A DNA stretch of 64,000 nt from Numida meleagris. Lineage: Eukaryota > Chordata > Aves > Galliformes > Numididae. Made by a program: the position numbers and the translations under genes. Location: NCBI RefSeq assembly GCF_002078875.1, contig NC_034415.1:16837331-16901330 (forward strand), given 5' to 3'. Of the stretch, positions 24,849-38,652 are shown piece by piece. The notes under the pieces were generated by a model, which was given only the letters and a program-made list of their open reading frames with translations, did no database searches and was not told where the DNA came from. Each line of letters starts with the position of its first letter. Position 1 is the stretch's first letter.

Positions 24849-27800
24849 GAATGCTGTAGAAGAAATACTCATTGGCATTAGATATAACTAGACAGGCTGG
24901 GAAGCAATGCTTCAAAATGGTTTTTGCCAGTTAAAGTTTATATCTCTATTCTGTGTAAGCACACCACTTTTTTGTCATATGAGGAAAGAGTATGTTTTTT
25001 GTTTATTGGTTTTTAAAAAATATTATACAGTTGAGTTGACTGAACTTTGTAGCAAAAATAATCTCAGTGGACTACACAGTATTGCTAGAGAACTCTGTTG
25101 CCTTCACTGTACTTAGTATTTGAAAGAGCGGTGAAAGCTCCACTCAGCATTTTACTTTGTACCAAAGTTTACTTTTGGGTAAAACTAAAGTTACAGCATT
25201 CTACTGTGTAGTAAGGTAGCTTAGAAGCATTTCTGATCCTCTAGGATATTGAGGGAGCAATCCAACTGAAAATGGATTTGAGCTCATCTCTGGTCTCCTA
25301 TTAAGCAGAATGACGGTACAGCTCTTTCTGTTATACCATGATCATTAGAAAGAAATGCATGAGAAGGGAGGAAAAAATATGTATTTGTCAATGTACTCTA
25401 GGCTTCAGTTTTTGGAGTCAGGGTTGGCTCAGTCTTTCACAGGCTACTATCTTAATTTGTTCACAATATTTCTGCCCGGTGGGGTTCCCAAAGGTTTATT
25501 GGATGTTCTGTGGTTCAATCCATAATCTTAAAACTGTCTTTTACTCCTGACCTATCTTGACATCAAGCTGAAGAACTAAGAAGTAACCCCAATGACATTG
25601 CTTAAAACAATATAATAATGCTTTCATCTGAGAGAAAGGTTTTTGATGTTATTCAGAATGTTCCTCTGGAACATTGTATAGGCACATTTTTTCCCTCTAG
25701 AAAGAACAAGTTCTTAGCTCCCAGTTTCTAAATACAGAGATTAATAGTTCACCTGGGTCTGTCTTTCCTTATCCTGAAGAGCAAGAACTTGTCCTTCATT
25801 GTTGCCGATGAAATTTGCACCTGCCCTTTCTATTCATTGGAACATAGGTTCATATTTCTGTTGCATGAGCTGCTATTACTAGCTTGGTCTTCCTGTGTTT
25901 TTTTATGCTGCTCGTCCAGTTAACGTGAGCAGTTCAGTGTCAGTTCCTCTTTTAGCTCCCATCTTAGTGCAGCAATCCCAGCTCCCCGTGTATGGACTGA
26001 ACGCTTCATATTGCTACATCACATTTTGTAGAATACAAGTAGCCCAGCAATGTTAAGATGATACTCTAGTACAAACTCTTCTCTAAGTATTTGCATGGCA
26101 TTGAAGTGTAAATAACCACGTATCACTATTTTTATCCTGACATTTCCTAACGCAATTTCACTGCTATTGGTTCCTCCGAGTCTGTCCTATCACATAAAAA
26201 GCCCGCGGAGTTGTTTCCCTTACTCTAACCAATTATTTTTTGGGAGGAGGTGGGACTGAAGTTTGCCTTAAAGCTTAGGTTAGTTAAAGTGAAAAAGAAA
26301 TGGGAAAAAAAAAGATGGTCTTTAAAAAAAAAAATTGGTGAAACGCAGAATTTTTGGAAAGAAATTTTCATGTTATTTAGTACTGCTAAATTCAACACTT
26401 CAAAAATTACTTGTATGAAATTGTTTGATTATATTAATTTCTTTGAATAGTCTTTTTCTTGGATCTCTGTTACTCATCTCCAATGTATGTATTTAGCATT
26501 TGATGCTTCCTTCAACCACCTTTTTTTGAAAAAGGTGACTTTATCTCTTGTCTGCTGAAGATGTTACTACTGATTGTTCTCTTGACTGTCTTTACCTCTT
26601 TGCTATATGTGCTTGCCTCCAGCTATCCCCATGTTCTTAAGTTCTTTATCAGTTTTTCTTATCTATTGAACAGCTGCTGTACAAATAATTTATGGATACT
26701 TTCAGATCTTTAAGGATATATTCAATTATATATGAAAAACTGAATGTCTACTTCAATAAAGGTGAATTAATGATTTTATAAAGTTAAATGGTGGTGAAGT
26801 TGTATGAGTATTTTCTGGACTTCATTGCCTTAATCAGATTTGGAAAGTCCTTTGAAATAGAAAATTCTTTACAATATTTTTTAATAAAAAATATAATGGA
26901 AATCCCTTCAATTGTGTATCACTCTTTTACAGATATCTTGGCTTCTTTTGGTTACAAGATATTAATGAGCTGCTGACATTAGAAAAAAATAGGTAAAATA
27001 CACTTGAGCAGTTTTTAATCCTCATCTTTTGAGAGATTGTAAGAGATCATTAAAGGTGATTGCTTGTTTGCCTTAAAGATTCTTCAGTGGATGGTTTTCA
27101 AAAATTCTGACCTGTTATCTCTGTTCTACCAAGGAAAGCATGTAATTGAGCTTCTGGATAAATAAGGAATACCTCTGCTAGATATTTACCTTTCCAGCCA
27201 CTCCTCTTGGTAAAAAGTTTGGAACATTTTACTGTATTTCACTCTGCTCATAAACATCTGTAATTTTGTTGCCTGGAAGTTGGACATCAGCAACACATGC
27301 TGTCTGAGCACTGAGAATTTAAATAATTATTCACTTGGAGAGATCAGTGTTCTCCACTTGAGTCCTGTGGTTGTGTGCTCATGCAGTGCAGTCACACACT
27401 CAGCAGTGTGGGAGGTCTGGGCTCAGAGAGCATCTTCAGCTCTCTTCTTCCAGGAATCTCTGCCCTCCATCAGTGTTGAGGCTGTGTGGTTATCAGTTTT
27501 ACTTGGCACTAAAGCATTACATCTGAACTCAGGGATCTCTTTTGGTTTCTTGTATTTTATTGGAGTACATGAACAGGTGTTAATTTTGATATAAAAACTC
27601 GAATCAGTTTTTGATCAACCAGATCTTGTTCCAACAAAATACTCATGCAGTCAGCCTCCTATCTTAGCTATAAAAGAACTAGCAGGAGCTGCTGGCTTGC
27701 AAATACATGGATTGTCAGAACCCGAAGCCTGTGTGTTTTCAGTCTCATTGTGGTTCTCAGTATGGTGGCTAGAAAGAGGCTGAAGGTTCAGATCTGGTTG

Positions 27801-28216
27801 GAAATTACTAGCATTGACAAGCTAGGGTGAGGGAGAGCCATAATTAGTATAGTTGCTATTAAATGTTGACATTCAGAAATTTGACGTACTTGCACTGGAC
27901 AACAGAAAACTGGCAGAACTGTTAATAAAGTCAGAAATTTAAATAATGCTTAACCATTATACTCAAAAGTTTAAAGAAAGCTACTGGTTTTTGAAAAAGA
28001 GGAGATGGTACATTGAGATCCAAGGGGGAGCAGAGGAGCTAAGCTGTGTGGTGGGGAGTTAAAAGCACCCTTTGGAAAGGACGGAGAGGAGATGGGGCTT
28101 AACCCTGCATCACCTGGAACTTGCAGCAATGAACAGAGACTTTACTGTCATTATAAGCGATTTGAGTTTTTACTAAGTGAGTGTCTGAGTATTGTTTATG
28201 CTGACTCCCTGGTATT

Positions 28217-28684
28217 TCACTGCCAAGAGGTCAGCTGCTGTATTTGAGCACAGATGAGAGTCACTTGAAGATGAATCCAGGTCTGGACACCTTGCAGAGA
28301 GCAGCACTTAAGGACTGTGTTAGTAGCAGAACTGGGTGCTTTTTGCTGGATATTAGATAGATGCCTGTGATTGAAACTGCCACAGACATCATTGATATTT
28401 GAGTAGAACCAATCCTGCCTGAAAATCAGAGCACGAATCGGTGATTTCTTGGCTCTTGACCAAGGATGTGATAATGACCAAACTGGATAACAACCATCAG
28501 CTTCTGAATCATTCCAATCTGCAAATATTGCCTGGGCGCTGATGATTGAATAAAAAATATTTCTGTGAATAAGAAAGGCTGGAATTAAGCAGCGCCTAGT
28601 GTTCTGAAGGCACAACATCTTGAAAAGCCAAAAAGCTCTTTGATCAGCTATCAGGGAATAAAATGCTGAACTTCTGTAATGCAA
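28217..28684 (-). other. 155-codon antisense ORF of unknown meaning
   Basis: This is the longest open frame in the window outside the CR1 elements. It starts with ATG at 28684 and reads MHYRSSAFYSLIADQRAFWL, with later tryptophan-rich words such as WNDSEADGCYPVWSLSHPW. The block is less AT-rich than its flanks. I recognise no domain, signal peptide or membrane segment. Acceptor-like sites (tcttattcacag, ctgattttcag) lie inside it on the minus strand, so it could be part of a spliced or noncoding transcript, a conserved regulatory block that is open by chance, or an old retrosequence. Coding status is undecided. Confidence 0.25.
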
Positions 28685-31011
28685 AGGGTATTACGATTGA
28701 CTATAAACAAATTTCTAATGCTGGAGATTACAGCTACAAATTAATGCGTGGCAAAATATGTTTTGTGAGGAGAACACAGGGAAACATCAACATTTTTGTG
28801 AACTGCTTCTTAACCCACTAACGCATCATGTAAAATGTACAAATCCCAAGCATTCCCAGAATCTGTGCTCATCTTGTTTTAACCATTGCCACTTAGTTGT
28901 TCATTGAAATCAGAGGTGAAACGAAACCTCTAGATTTCATTGCAAATTTTGAATCACTGAAAAATTATCTAAGATGTTTTGACGATGTGTACAAATCTGG
29001 GCCAAAATTAAATATAAGAATAAATTTGAGATCAATCAATACACTGGAATTTAGGGTTGAGCTTGTTTCTGTGCATTTGCATGATTACTAAGATCTCCTA
29101 AATTGTCTGCCCCAGTTTCCTAACCGAGAAATGGACAAGATAATGATTCTTTCTTTTTTCACACCTTTTAAAATTATTTATTTTACTCAAAAGAGATCTA
29201 AGTAACCAGTTAAGAGAAAAGGACATGCTATCAAAAACTGAAAAGCTTGAATGAACTATGAACTGTAGCTGCTAAAATTTTCTTTTGACTTTTCTTTGTT
29301 TCTATCACAAAAGATTTCACAGGAAGGTATCAGTTTCCTACACATGATAATTAAGATTCATATGACTAACGACTTAAAATTCAGTAGAATGCTCATATAA
29401 CCCTCTAGCAGTCCCCAAATCCTGGGTTATTAGTCTGAAACTGGCAAGTACAGAATAGTAGAGAGAAAACTGGGGCAGATATGTTCAATATTAATGCAAA
29501 AAGATACAGAAGAACTATACTCAAAAATAAAAATAAACTTTATTTTCCTATGCAGTGGAAGTACCTCAGGCAAAAAATGTTATTAAAATACACATTGAAC
29601 TTAACTGAAATATAGATCTAAACCTTTAAACCTGTTTTCCTGATTTTAATGGTATAAAACATTCACTGCAGTCAGTAAATTAGGTGATGATTGAAGAAGT
29701 AGGCTATGAAATTTATTTTGTAGTATTTTTATATAAGCATGGAAAAAAAGCTTTTTGTCTTTTTTTTCAATCTCTTCTGCTAGGAAGAGAATGTCCACTA
29801 GGAGTAACTTTTATTTACAGTGTAAAGATAGATAGACACTTTCAAGAAAAGACTGTCTAATGTAAGTATTTCAAACATTTTAACTATACTCATTTTTGTG
29901 TTACTTCTTAACGGAGAAGAATAAGGAAAAGAGGCTAATGTGTCCACTCCAAAATAAACTGTCCAACTTAGAGCAGTATAATAGTCTTATTCTTTGCTTA
30001 CAGGTATTAAATAGCCAAAATTATAAATGTTTTACCAGATTTTATTTATATTTGAAGACAATTGTTTTACATTAGTGAAACTGAAATCTTATTCATTTCT
30101 TTCTCCTTCTACTCCTGACATTTGTGTCTTTATGAGTGTTTTTATTGTAACTAACTATCCCACTCATTTACAGATAAATGTAAAGTCAGTTCTTGAATCT
30201 TTTTTTTTTTTTCCTTATTATTTTGCTCTGCTGATTTACATGCACAGGAAAAATAGTTCAGTAACTTTGTGAAAGTAAATACTCTAGTCACAAAAAAGAT
30301 TTCATTGCTTTTACCAGTGAGCTGTTTTTTAAATTATTATTTGTTTTTGCTCTCTGTTAGTTTTTTTTTTTTCTTTTCTTGGATGCTGTAGTTTTGAAAT
30401 TTTTTCTGCTTTGCATATGAAGAGCACAACCTCTAGCATTTTTTGGAATTTGAGCTGCATAGTGATTATAAAACCATGCAAAGGAGTAAATTACTGGGGG
30501 AAAGAAGAGGAAATATTATGTGAAAGCTAGATATTGAATTCGAATTATTTTCTCTGATTTCAATTCATAATTTTCAGTTTATACAGTTTCTGATAAATAA
30601 CTTCCAAGAATTCAAAAAAAAAGAATTGTCTCTGCTTTTACTTTTGATGTTGAGACAGAATTCATTAATACTACCTACAGATTTTTTTCCTATTGGTATT
30701 TCTAAATCCTGCTTTGTTTTGAGTTCTACCCCCTCACCCATCTTCCAAGTTACATAGTGATCAAAGATGGCTGAAAAATTCACTTAAGCCTTTAATCTGA
30801 ATTTTGATGATCAAGACTATGGAGCTTTTTATGGAATGCTCTGATAGTTCAATATTCTACAAATCTTTGTTTTAAAAAGGTGGTTTCTCTTTGCTTACTA
30901 CTTTTCATTGGATGATAGCCAGTTCTCCTGTTTTTTTTTTTTTCTTTTTCAATCTGAAATGTCTAAGACATTCTGTTTCAGTATGTCCAGGAAAAAAAAT
31001 AATGCAACCAA

Positions 31012-31050
31012 CAAAAAAATAATAATAATAAAAAAAAAACAACCAAAAAA
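31012..31050. repeat. (AAT)n / A-rich tract
   Basis: A run of A bases merges into four AAT units, then more A and CCAAAAAACC words. Confidence 0.85.
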
Positions 31051-31226
31051 CCACCAGATCTTTTAATGAAATATTTCTGAGGATGAGTCTTTATTTAATA
31101 AATATGAGTTAGAAGACTGTGTTCTGTGTTGAATAAAAGCCCACATGGTAAGGCCTTTGCATCAAGTCAGGACTAAGAGGAAATGATCTGAAGTCCTCTG
31201 CTTGAGCACACATTTAGATGAGATTT

Positions 31227-31272
31227 AAAAAAAAAAAAAGAAAAAGAAAAAAGAAAAAGGAAGAAAGGAAAA
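31227..31272. repeat. A/G purine tract
   Basis: About 46 bases consisting only of A and G (A13 then GAAAAA-type units), with no pyrimidine. Such tracts can adopt triplex structures; no gene function is visible. Confidence 0.85.
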
Positions 31273-32099
31273 CCAGATTTAAGGGCTTTATTAGACCTCA
31301 AAGTGGGAAGCAGATGTGAAGTTTAAGAGTAGTAATACTTAAGTTCTCATGTAACTGCTCAGAAACAGACATGTAATGTAAGACAAACAGTCATCTTTGA
31401 AATTAAATGCCATTATGATTTCAGTGTTGCCACCAAATCAATATCCTAGTTTAATTCACAAAAGCCACGGTAAAGAAAACAGAAAGAAATAACAAAAATC
31501 TGTTCTTGAGGTTGACATGTCAAACAAACTTATTGTACTATACTATTTTATGTTCAGTGGCTTACTGAACAACAGCTTTCTTTTATCTTTTGAAGTCTGC
31601 ACTAGGTCCCAAGGGAAGTGAAACACCTAAAGCACGAAGCCCCTATATCAGCATGTGTCTCTAAGGAAAAGCAAAATGAAATTTTAACGATGGGTTATTA
31701 TATACTTTTTTCTAGAGTAGATTCTCTCTTCTTAATTTCAAAGGATGAAACTATGGTAACCTCTTAAACTCAGTTCTATGTTTGAAGAAGGAGAAATTTT
31801 GATTTCAAGTCAGCCAACATCTTGTTTCCTTTTGGAAAAAGGCACTTCTAAGAGGAACCATCTTCTTGTTTTATACGCATTAGAGCAAGAGGATTCGGTT
31901 ATGAGCACATACCCACAGTGTGTGGGTTATTTACCAGATATTTATAATGGCATGGCTATGAAGGGCAGTCCGTCATGTAGTTAGAAATGTTAAGAATTCA
32001 TTTACATGGGGGATGATCTGCCTGGTAAACACTCATGCTCAGTTACAGAATATCCATAACAGTCTGTTTAATACAGGGCCTTAAATAGTCTCTGCAGTA

Positions 32100-32705
32100 A
32101 AAATAGGTTTGTAATTAGTGCTGGACAAATCTAAATCGTAATTTTAGGGCTAGTTTAGCTATCAAAAATTGGTTGCACTTAGTTCCTTAGCAACTTAAAA
32201 TCACAGAAATTTAAGAAGTAGCTATTACAAGATTGCCATTGTGCAACTTTCTAAAAGTGTGTGATTTGCTTGTGAAATTCTGCTTTCAGTTTCACTAGAG
32301 AAATATTTTGAGTCAAAACTCTGAAACAAATGAATAAAAGTCATTAGCTCAGCACCTTGGTCTCAGCGGAACAGAAGCTGTTTCTTGAAATACATCTGTA
32401 CAGAGCGATGCTGTGTTAGAGATTGTTATTGTCTCTCTTTCAGTTGAATATCACACTAATCTAGATGTACCACTTATAATAAGCTAGTTTGAGCATCTTT
32501 ACATGGCAGTGCATTGTGCTTAATGTTGTCTATCGTCAGGAATTCAATTTGTCACTCTCGGTCAAACAGTGTTGCTTTCACTTCTCTGCAATTCTGTGCT
32601 GGATGTTGATAATGAATGCTGATAAATGAGTCTTTAGTATCCCTACGAGAATGACATCAGCAATTGCTTAGAAGTGCAATATTAATAATTGTGACCGTGA
32701 CTGAT
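32100..32705. promoter_or_regulatory. Possible conserved noncoding element (enhancer-like)
   Basis: About 600 bases of balanced, non-repetitive sequence, distinctly less low-complexity than the flanks, with scattered homeobox-like TAATTA/TAAT words and octamer-like ATTTGCA-type words. No frame is open across it. It lies about 150 bases upstream of the candidate microexon at 32861. This call rests on texture alone. Only alignment to other vertebrates can show conservation. Confidence 0.25.
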
Positions 32706-32860
32706 TAAAAGGTAGGGTATTTTCTTCTATTACATATTTATAAATGAAAAGGAAATTTACAACTTTTATGTTTAAAGGCCTCAACTAATGGCTACTAACG
32801 TACGTAAAAGTTTTCCTGCTTATTTTAGTGATAAGTTGATGTGTGTACTGCATTTCACAG

Positions 32861-32891
32861 GCAGCTCTGGCTGAAGAAAAGAAGTGGCAAG
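32861..32891 (+). CDS. Candidate microexon 5 of the split gene (31 bases)
   Basis: It follows the acceptor gtgtgtactgcatttcacag and ends at GGCAAG|GTTCAG. It enters in phase 0 and leaves in phase 1, reading AALAEEKKWQ plus one base. Joining it to the exon at 38653 makes GAT (aspartate) and gives AEEKKWQ-D-IELALTAK, a plausible continuous helix. A second in-frame donor, TTCA|GTAAGG, lies six bases downstream but would leave phase 0, which does not suit the next exon. The short length lowers confidence; the context on both sides raises it. Confidence 0.35.
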
Positions 32892-35800
32892 GTTCAGTAA
32901 GGATTAGAAAAATGTAGTCTGATTAGAAATTAGACTATTAGTACAGAATGAAAAAGGAAACAAGTTAGTGCTGCAGTATTCATGACGACAGCTTTCCCAA
33001 GTCAAAATAGGGAATACTGTGGAAAAGGTTGTCCATAAATACATCCAATTGGCAGGGAGACATTTTTGGATGACTTGTGCATGCAGTGCATTAGTACAAA
33101 AAACAGGATGAATAGAAAAGAAACCTACTTTAGAAAAGGAACAGAAACTGCCATGTGCTACCACTTCTAGGAAACACCAGTTTTCTGCATATATGTAAGG
33201 TAACGAGTATGTTTTGTTTTATTTATTTTTGACTGGGAATGTTTTGCAGATTGAATTATCTTATGTTGGCTGGCATACACAAGTAAGTCAGAAAAAGCTA
33301 GAGATATTCCATTGTTTTCTTCTTCTGAAGCATATGAATGGCAAAGGTACAGGGATTAGGATATTACAAAAGTGGTTTCACATAATCCCTGACTAAAGAG
33401 ATAGAAACATAACCAGTTACTCTTCAAGTTCTCAAAAGGGACAGAGAGAACTTCAACAACTCAACAATAATAGGAAGGTGATTTGACAAGTCGCAGTTGG
33501 AACCACAAAGATCATTCCCATAACGTTTAAGAAAATGAAACCTACTCAGTACTCCTTCATTACTGTGCATGCACCCTCAATTAAAGCAGTGCCCCTGATA
33601 GCAGGCAGTATAATCTGCATTTTATTTCACTCATGAGCAAAATAACAAGTTACTCAGGCCTGCGGCACTCATGAGAGATATGGGCCGTGTAATATTCTCT
33701 CCATTGAGTTTCCTATTATTAAGCTTGAAATAAGGAGTTCAGAATTAACTGTGACAATGATTTTATCTAGTGTTGGCATCACCATTAGCTTTTGCTGTTT
33801 ACTGCTAATAAAACTTTAAATTTGCTATTACTTGTGATAACCTTTTTTGCCACCTTATCTGTAGAAATTAGACGAAGAACCCTGCCAAAATGTAGCTAGT
33901 GATGTTTTCTAGATGCATGGTAGAATTGGCTAGAAATAGTGGCTGTTATTTATAAAGTGTTAATATAATGAAGTATAAAATTTGGAGTTTCATCTGAATA
34001 ATTTGAAGCACATGCTTCTTTTAACAGGCAAAAGTATTTCATGGTTCACATATTTAGCTGACCAGCATTGCATGCAGTGTGTCAAATGGATAAGCATTCT
34101 CTCTGCAGCTGTGAGTCTGTTTTAAGAAATAGACATACAAGTGGCTCAGGTAACTTCATATTTCTGAAGTACCGCCAGGGCCTTCTGCTAGACCTGAGGT
34201 TAATAAGGAGAAATCCTGGAAAAGTTTCAGATCCTAACAGTATCACTCCAAAAGAATTTTGTAAAGTGCTATCCTGATCGTTCCTACATGGGAAATCAAG
34301 AATTGCGCTCAAGTCATTGGACTTGTATTGCTATATTTGTTGTGAAACAGAAATCTGCAGCTCAAAATCCACTTTATTTACCTGTACAATCTTGGTTTAT
34401 CCTTTTGAAATCTTTTCTGAGCTATTGGTTTTCAAGCTTCCTAGGTGCAATTTGCATTGATTTCATTAAGGCAATGGTCAGCCTGTGTCTTTTTTCTGAT
34501 GTTACACCATCCAGAAATATAGGTCGTTAATTATCAGTGAAAATCACAAAATAATTAAGTATTATATATCAACAAGGAGGGAGAAGCAAAACACCTGTGC
34601 TGATATGCAAAAAAACCCAAACAAACCAACCCTCCCCAAACCCACCCCTTTAAATATCCTTAGGTATAAACTTCTAAGTAGGTATGCAAATTCTGTATGA
34701 CTACAGCACTGGTCAGGTCCTAATAGGATGCAGAGGAAGCATGAAGCCATGTAAAATAACCAGCATGGCTGATGGTATGTCAAATACCTTTTTTCACATA
34801 GTTTTCACAACTTGGAATATTGACTTTAAGCTATACGCCTATGTATTCCCCACTTTAAAAATAAGAGATCATTTCTAAATAATGCTTATTGGTTAGAGCA
34901 CTTATGCAGCATATGAATCTGTGTTCATATCCATATCTTTTCATGTCTGGAACCTGACCAAGCTTTCAGACTGTTTGCTGTTCTGGGGAGATGTCTTCTA
35001 AGTAGCTAAAATAGGGTTAAGGGCTGATTGCAGAGGAAGGAATCTAGAATATCATATCTCTGTAACCTAGGGATGTGAATGTTACCAGAAAGAGGGGAAG
35101 TGCATGTTTTAGTTGCTGCCCCGTAGTCTATTCATGTGTCGCATGTGACCATTGAGGAACATATGTAATTTCAGAAGCATGGACTGGTAGCTAGTATCTC
35201 AGCTTCCAGAGCTAAGCATATTGACCATTCTAACCACAAGAAGTCCACGCTCTTTCTTGTAGCCTTCCTCTTGCATAAGTGCTCTTTAATTCTTCCTTTT
35301 GCACAAGGAATAACTTCTGGAAGAGGTAGTGATTGGTCATTTCCCTTTCCTCCCCCCATTCCCTCCACAATTGGCAAGCTCTGCAGGGATGTGGGTGAAA
35401 TCAGTATGAATTTCTTGAAGGATTGAAATTAATAGAGTCACCATTTTCCAAGTCCTCAGTACCAGCTAGATGTGCATCTTTTTTATCATCCAATGGCATT
35501 AGAACGTAAGCAAATAAATCAGAGAGTTGTCAGGAAAGCAAGAAGAAGAAGAGAGATCTTATGCTCATCATGTGCCTGCAGTTCTAATTTTGTTTGCTTA
35601 TTTTCTCTTCCCCCACTGTCTCATCATTACTACATAGGAACCAGGCAGAAAGTAATGGACCATGTGAATAGCAAAGAGAAGCTAATTTAATGGAAGCAAG
35701 GACTGAAACATGATCAGATGAGTCGAGAAGGAGAATTCAGGTGACTGCATGAAAGCTTTTAGAAAGAGAGGAGTGAAAGGACTGAGGAAGGGATAGACAG

Positions 35801-38652
35801 TGTTGTGCTGAGATATTCTCTTCATTTATTATATTATCTTTCAACTCATAGTCTAGGTTTTGGCTACCAGGGCAGTTCAAGAGAGAAAATTATAGCTCAA
35901 TGACCAAAATCAATTTTATTTTGAAGAAAGAATTTCTAGGTAGTATTTATTATTTTTTCATGTTATCTATTTCTGTCTGTCTGTCTCTATTATTATTCTC
36001 CTGTGTGCCTTAGTCTCCCCACTGGGATTTTGTAGATCATGTAAAACTTGCTTCATTAATAGCAGCTCAGCTTACCCTGATGATACTACTGCCTCTTTAG
36101 AGTGCTTGGTCAAAGGGAACATTATTTTAATAGTGATGGACTACACATCTTACAAATACACAGTTTCGGTTCTTTGAGCAGCATCACAATTTTGGTCTTT
36201 TTTTTTTTTCTCCATTTTTAAATTAGTTTTTTATTTTAAATAATATAACTGTCTTGCTTAAAAACATTGCAGTATGGAGACGTAGACTCATTACCTTGAT
36301 GCATCATTTGAGAGAAATCCCAGAAGTGAGGATGATGATGAAGGGAGTAATATATTATTTTACAAAACGTCATTCTGATGTTGCTCTCCTCAGTGCTGCT
36401 GTCAAGAAGTCAGTGCTCCCAGCAATATGCCAATAGTATGTGGGTGTAGCTGTTGATAGATAGGGTTGGATGCTTCATCAGATTTCTGGAGCAGCAGAGA
36501 AATATTTGTAATTGGTGGGGCACCAACTTTAGTCTTGAAGCCCTTTTAACACTGGTTCTTGTAATAGTAATATGTTGACTAAATTGTGAAGCATTTTGAA
36601 ATGACACAAGGCAATGCACTCGCTGAACTTTCATGTTCAAAGGACTATTCTTAATTTCCATTTGAAAATGCTGGAGGTGTACTTGTGTGTGACATCTGAT
36701 GAAGTACTAAGCAGAGGATAAAAATCTCTGTCCCTAAGTGGCTTGAATGTTCAAATATGTCTTTCTCTGTCTGCTGCTTCGTCCCTAGAGGAGAAGAATG
36801 ATGGGAGGGAGAGAGAGGGTGACATTAATATTAATATTTTATCACTAAAATGGTGGCTTTCAACATCTTATTTTTCTGCATATCTTGATATGTTATTGAA
36901 CTTTAATTAGATCCCATTCCTGAAAAGATTGTTCTTTTAGTCATGGTAAGAGAAGCAATGAGAATTGCATCTTTGCCATTTTTGATCTTTCAGTGTATAT
37001 CAGATGATGCCCAGCAATTTTTGCAAAAATACATTTTGAACTTTCTAAGGTTTATCTTAGTGACACTACAGATTATGCAGTGGCCCTGCCTATGGGATTA
37101 AATACAGTTTTTTCAAATATATCATGATCTGAAATTCTGTGGCCATGGTTTCATCTCCTTCATTGTTTTACTTGCAGAAGTTATGTCTTTACCTTTTAAT
37201 TAAAATGTTTGTTTAACTTCTTTCCTATATCAAGATACGTTCTTATCCTAAAATTATACTCTCTTCTTTTCTCCCCTCCTACCCTCTTATTTTTGCCTTT
37301 TTAGTTTACTTTTCAACCTGATCAGCATGTGTTAACGTCAGGTGGAATGAGTATACTTAGAGATTAAAAGTTGTTTACATGATCCTCTTATGATATAATT
37401 ATTAAAAAAAAATATTCTGGGTTATGAGTTTAAAGACCATGTCCAGCCTAACTCAATGGCAATCATACTAGAGAGTCAATGTCAAAATAAGGATTTTTTT
37501 TTTTACTAAGGTGCACTGTAGAGAGAGAAAGTGTACATAGAACAGCTTGAAATTATGTGAGTTGGTATTCAAAATAAACTTTAATCAAAATTTATAAGAA
37601 TATTTTAGAGAGAAAACTACTTAAAGTCTCCAAGTCTGTCAACGATTCCTTCTCAATGGTATTTCTGTCATTTATTTCTGAATCAGTGCAAAGGGGAAAG
37701 CAGTAGAGAAGGAGGCCAGAGTTGTTTGCTGATGTCTTCGGCATGCAAAGAGGCTTCCGCACAGGGATACAACTGTAGTGCCTGGTGATCACTACTGCTC
37801 TTGCTTTCAACTTTGTTTTCTCTGTCTGATCAAGGGTGGTCTCTAGCTGGGCCAACCCATCTGCTTTCTACGTTGTCGTTCTCAGGTTAAATGGTGCTAT
37901 GTTAGCTGTCTCATCTTCTTGAATAGCTTTTATCAAAAGCAATTAAATTTTGTGGTATAAGTGGAAAGGAAATGAGGAGGAATAATATGAAAGAGCTCGT
38001 TTCAGTGCAACATTTGTTTTGGTGAAGTTAAAGTAGCCATGGAAATACGGTTGCTTTGAGATAAGGATAGAAACCATTGTTTTTAGTGTAACTTAATTAT
38101 GTTAATTGATTTGACAATTTGAGAGAAAGGGGGTTTTTGAATGGATGGGTGTTAGCTGGAGAGAATTGCTGTTGATTTCAGACCCTAACTGCTGTTTAGC
38201 ACAAGTGAATGGAGACAGATCAGTAGGATGTACAGTAAGAAGGTTGTAATGGGCCATAAAACTAATGTCTTTATTGAGTCCATGATTTTTAGTGTCCATT
38301 AGTTACTGAGATCCTGGATTAGCTCTGGAAAGTATTTTGTAAATCTTCTGTATAGTTGAAGGCTGAAAGGCCACTGGGGAGTGGCTGTTTGGTGAAAATA
38401 GTTTCTTGCTCTTAGCTTTTAATTAGATTTATTAGATTTTTATTGATCAGATGAATTCACTTTGGCACAAAATATCTCAATTGTTTTTTAAATGACAGCC
38501 ATGAGGAAGCTGTCCTCCATGCAGAGTTCAGTAGATGATAAAATAACATCCCGTACTGTAAGCATCAGAATGTGCCTTAAAAAAAGTATAAACCTACAAA
38601 TGAATCCAGGAGGTTTTTGGCATGGGCATATACTTTCTCATCTTACTATCAG
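32892..38652 (+). other. Putative intron between candidate exons 5 and 6
   Basis: No interspersed repeats recognised. An acceptor-preceded open segment at 36273 (phase 1, reading WRRRLITLMHHLREIPE, possible donor GAA|GTGAGG) is protein-like, but including it would break the frame. A pyrimidine-rich acceptor at 35638 opens only a short frame. A (TCTG)n scrap lies at 35972-35987. Confidence 0.4.

Larger units (their letters stand above)
24731..32860 (+). other. Putative intron; antisense ORF and simple repeats
   Basis: It contains AT-rich runs just after the donor (24761-24848), the long minus-strand ORF at 28217-28684, an AAT/A-rich tract (31012-31050), a purine tract (31227-31272) and, at its right end, a block resembling conserved noncoding sequence (32100-32705). 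No interspersed repeat was recognised. Confidence 0.4.

Noticed and set aside
36273..36347. Exon-like segment reading WRRRLITLMHHLREIPE with donor GAA|GTGAGG
   Set aside because: Good local sites, but it enters in phase 1 and leaves in phase 0, so inserting it between exons 5 and 6 would break the frame.
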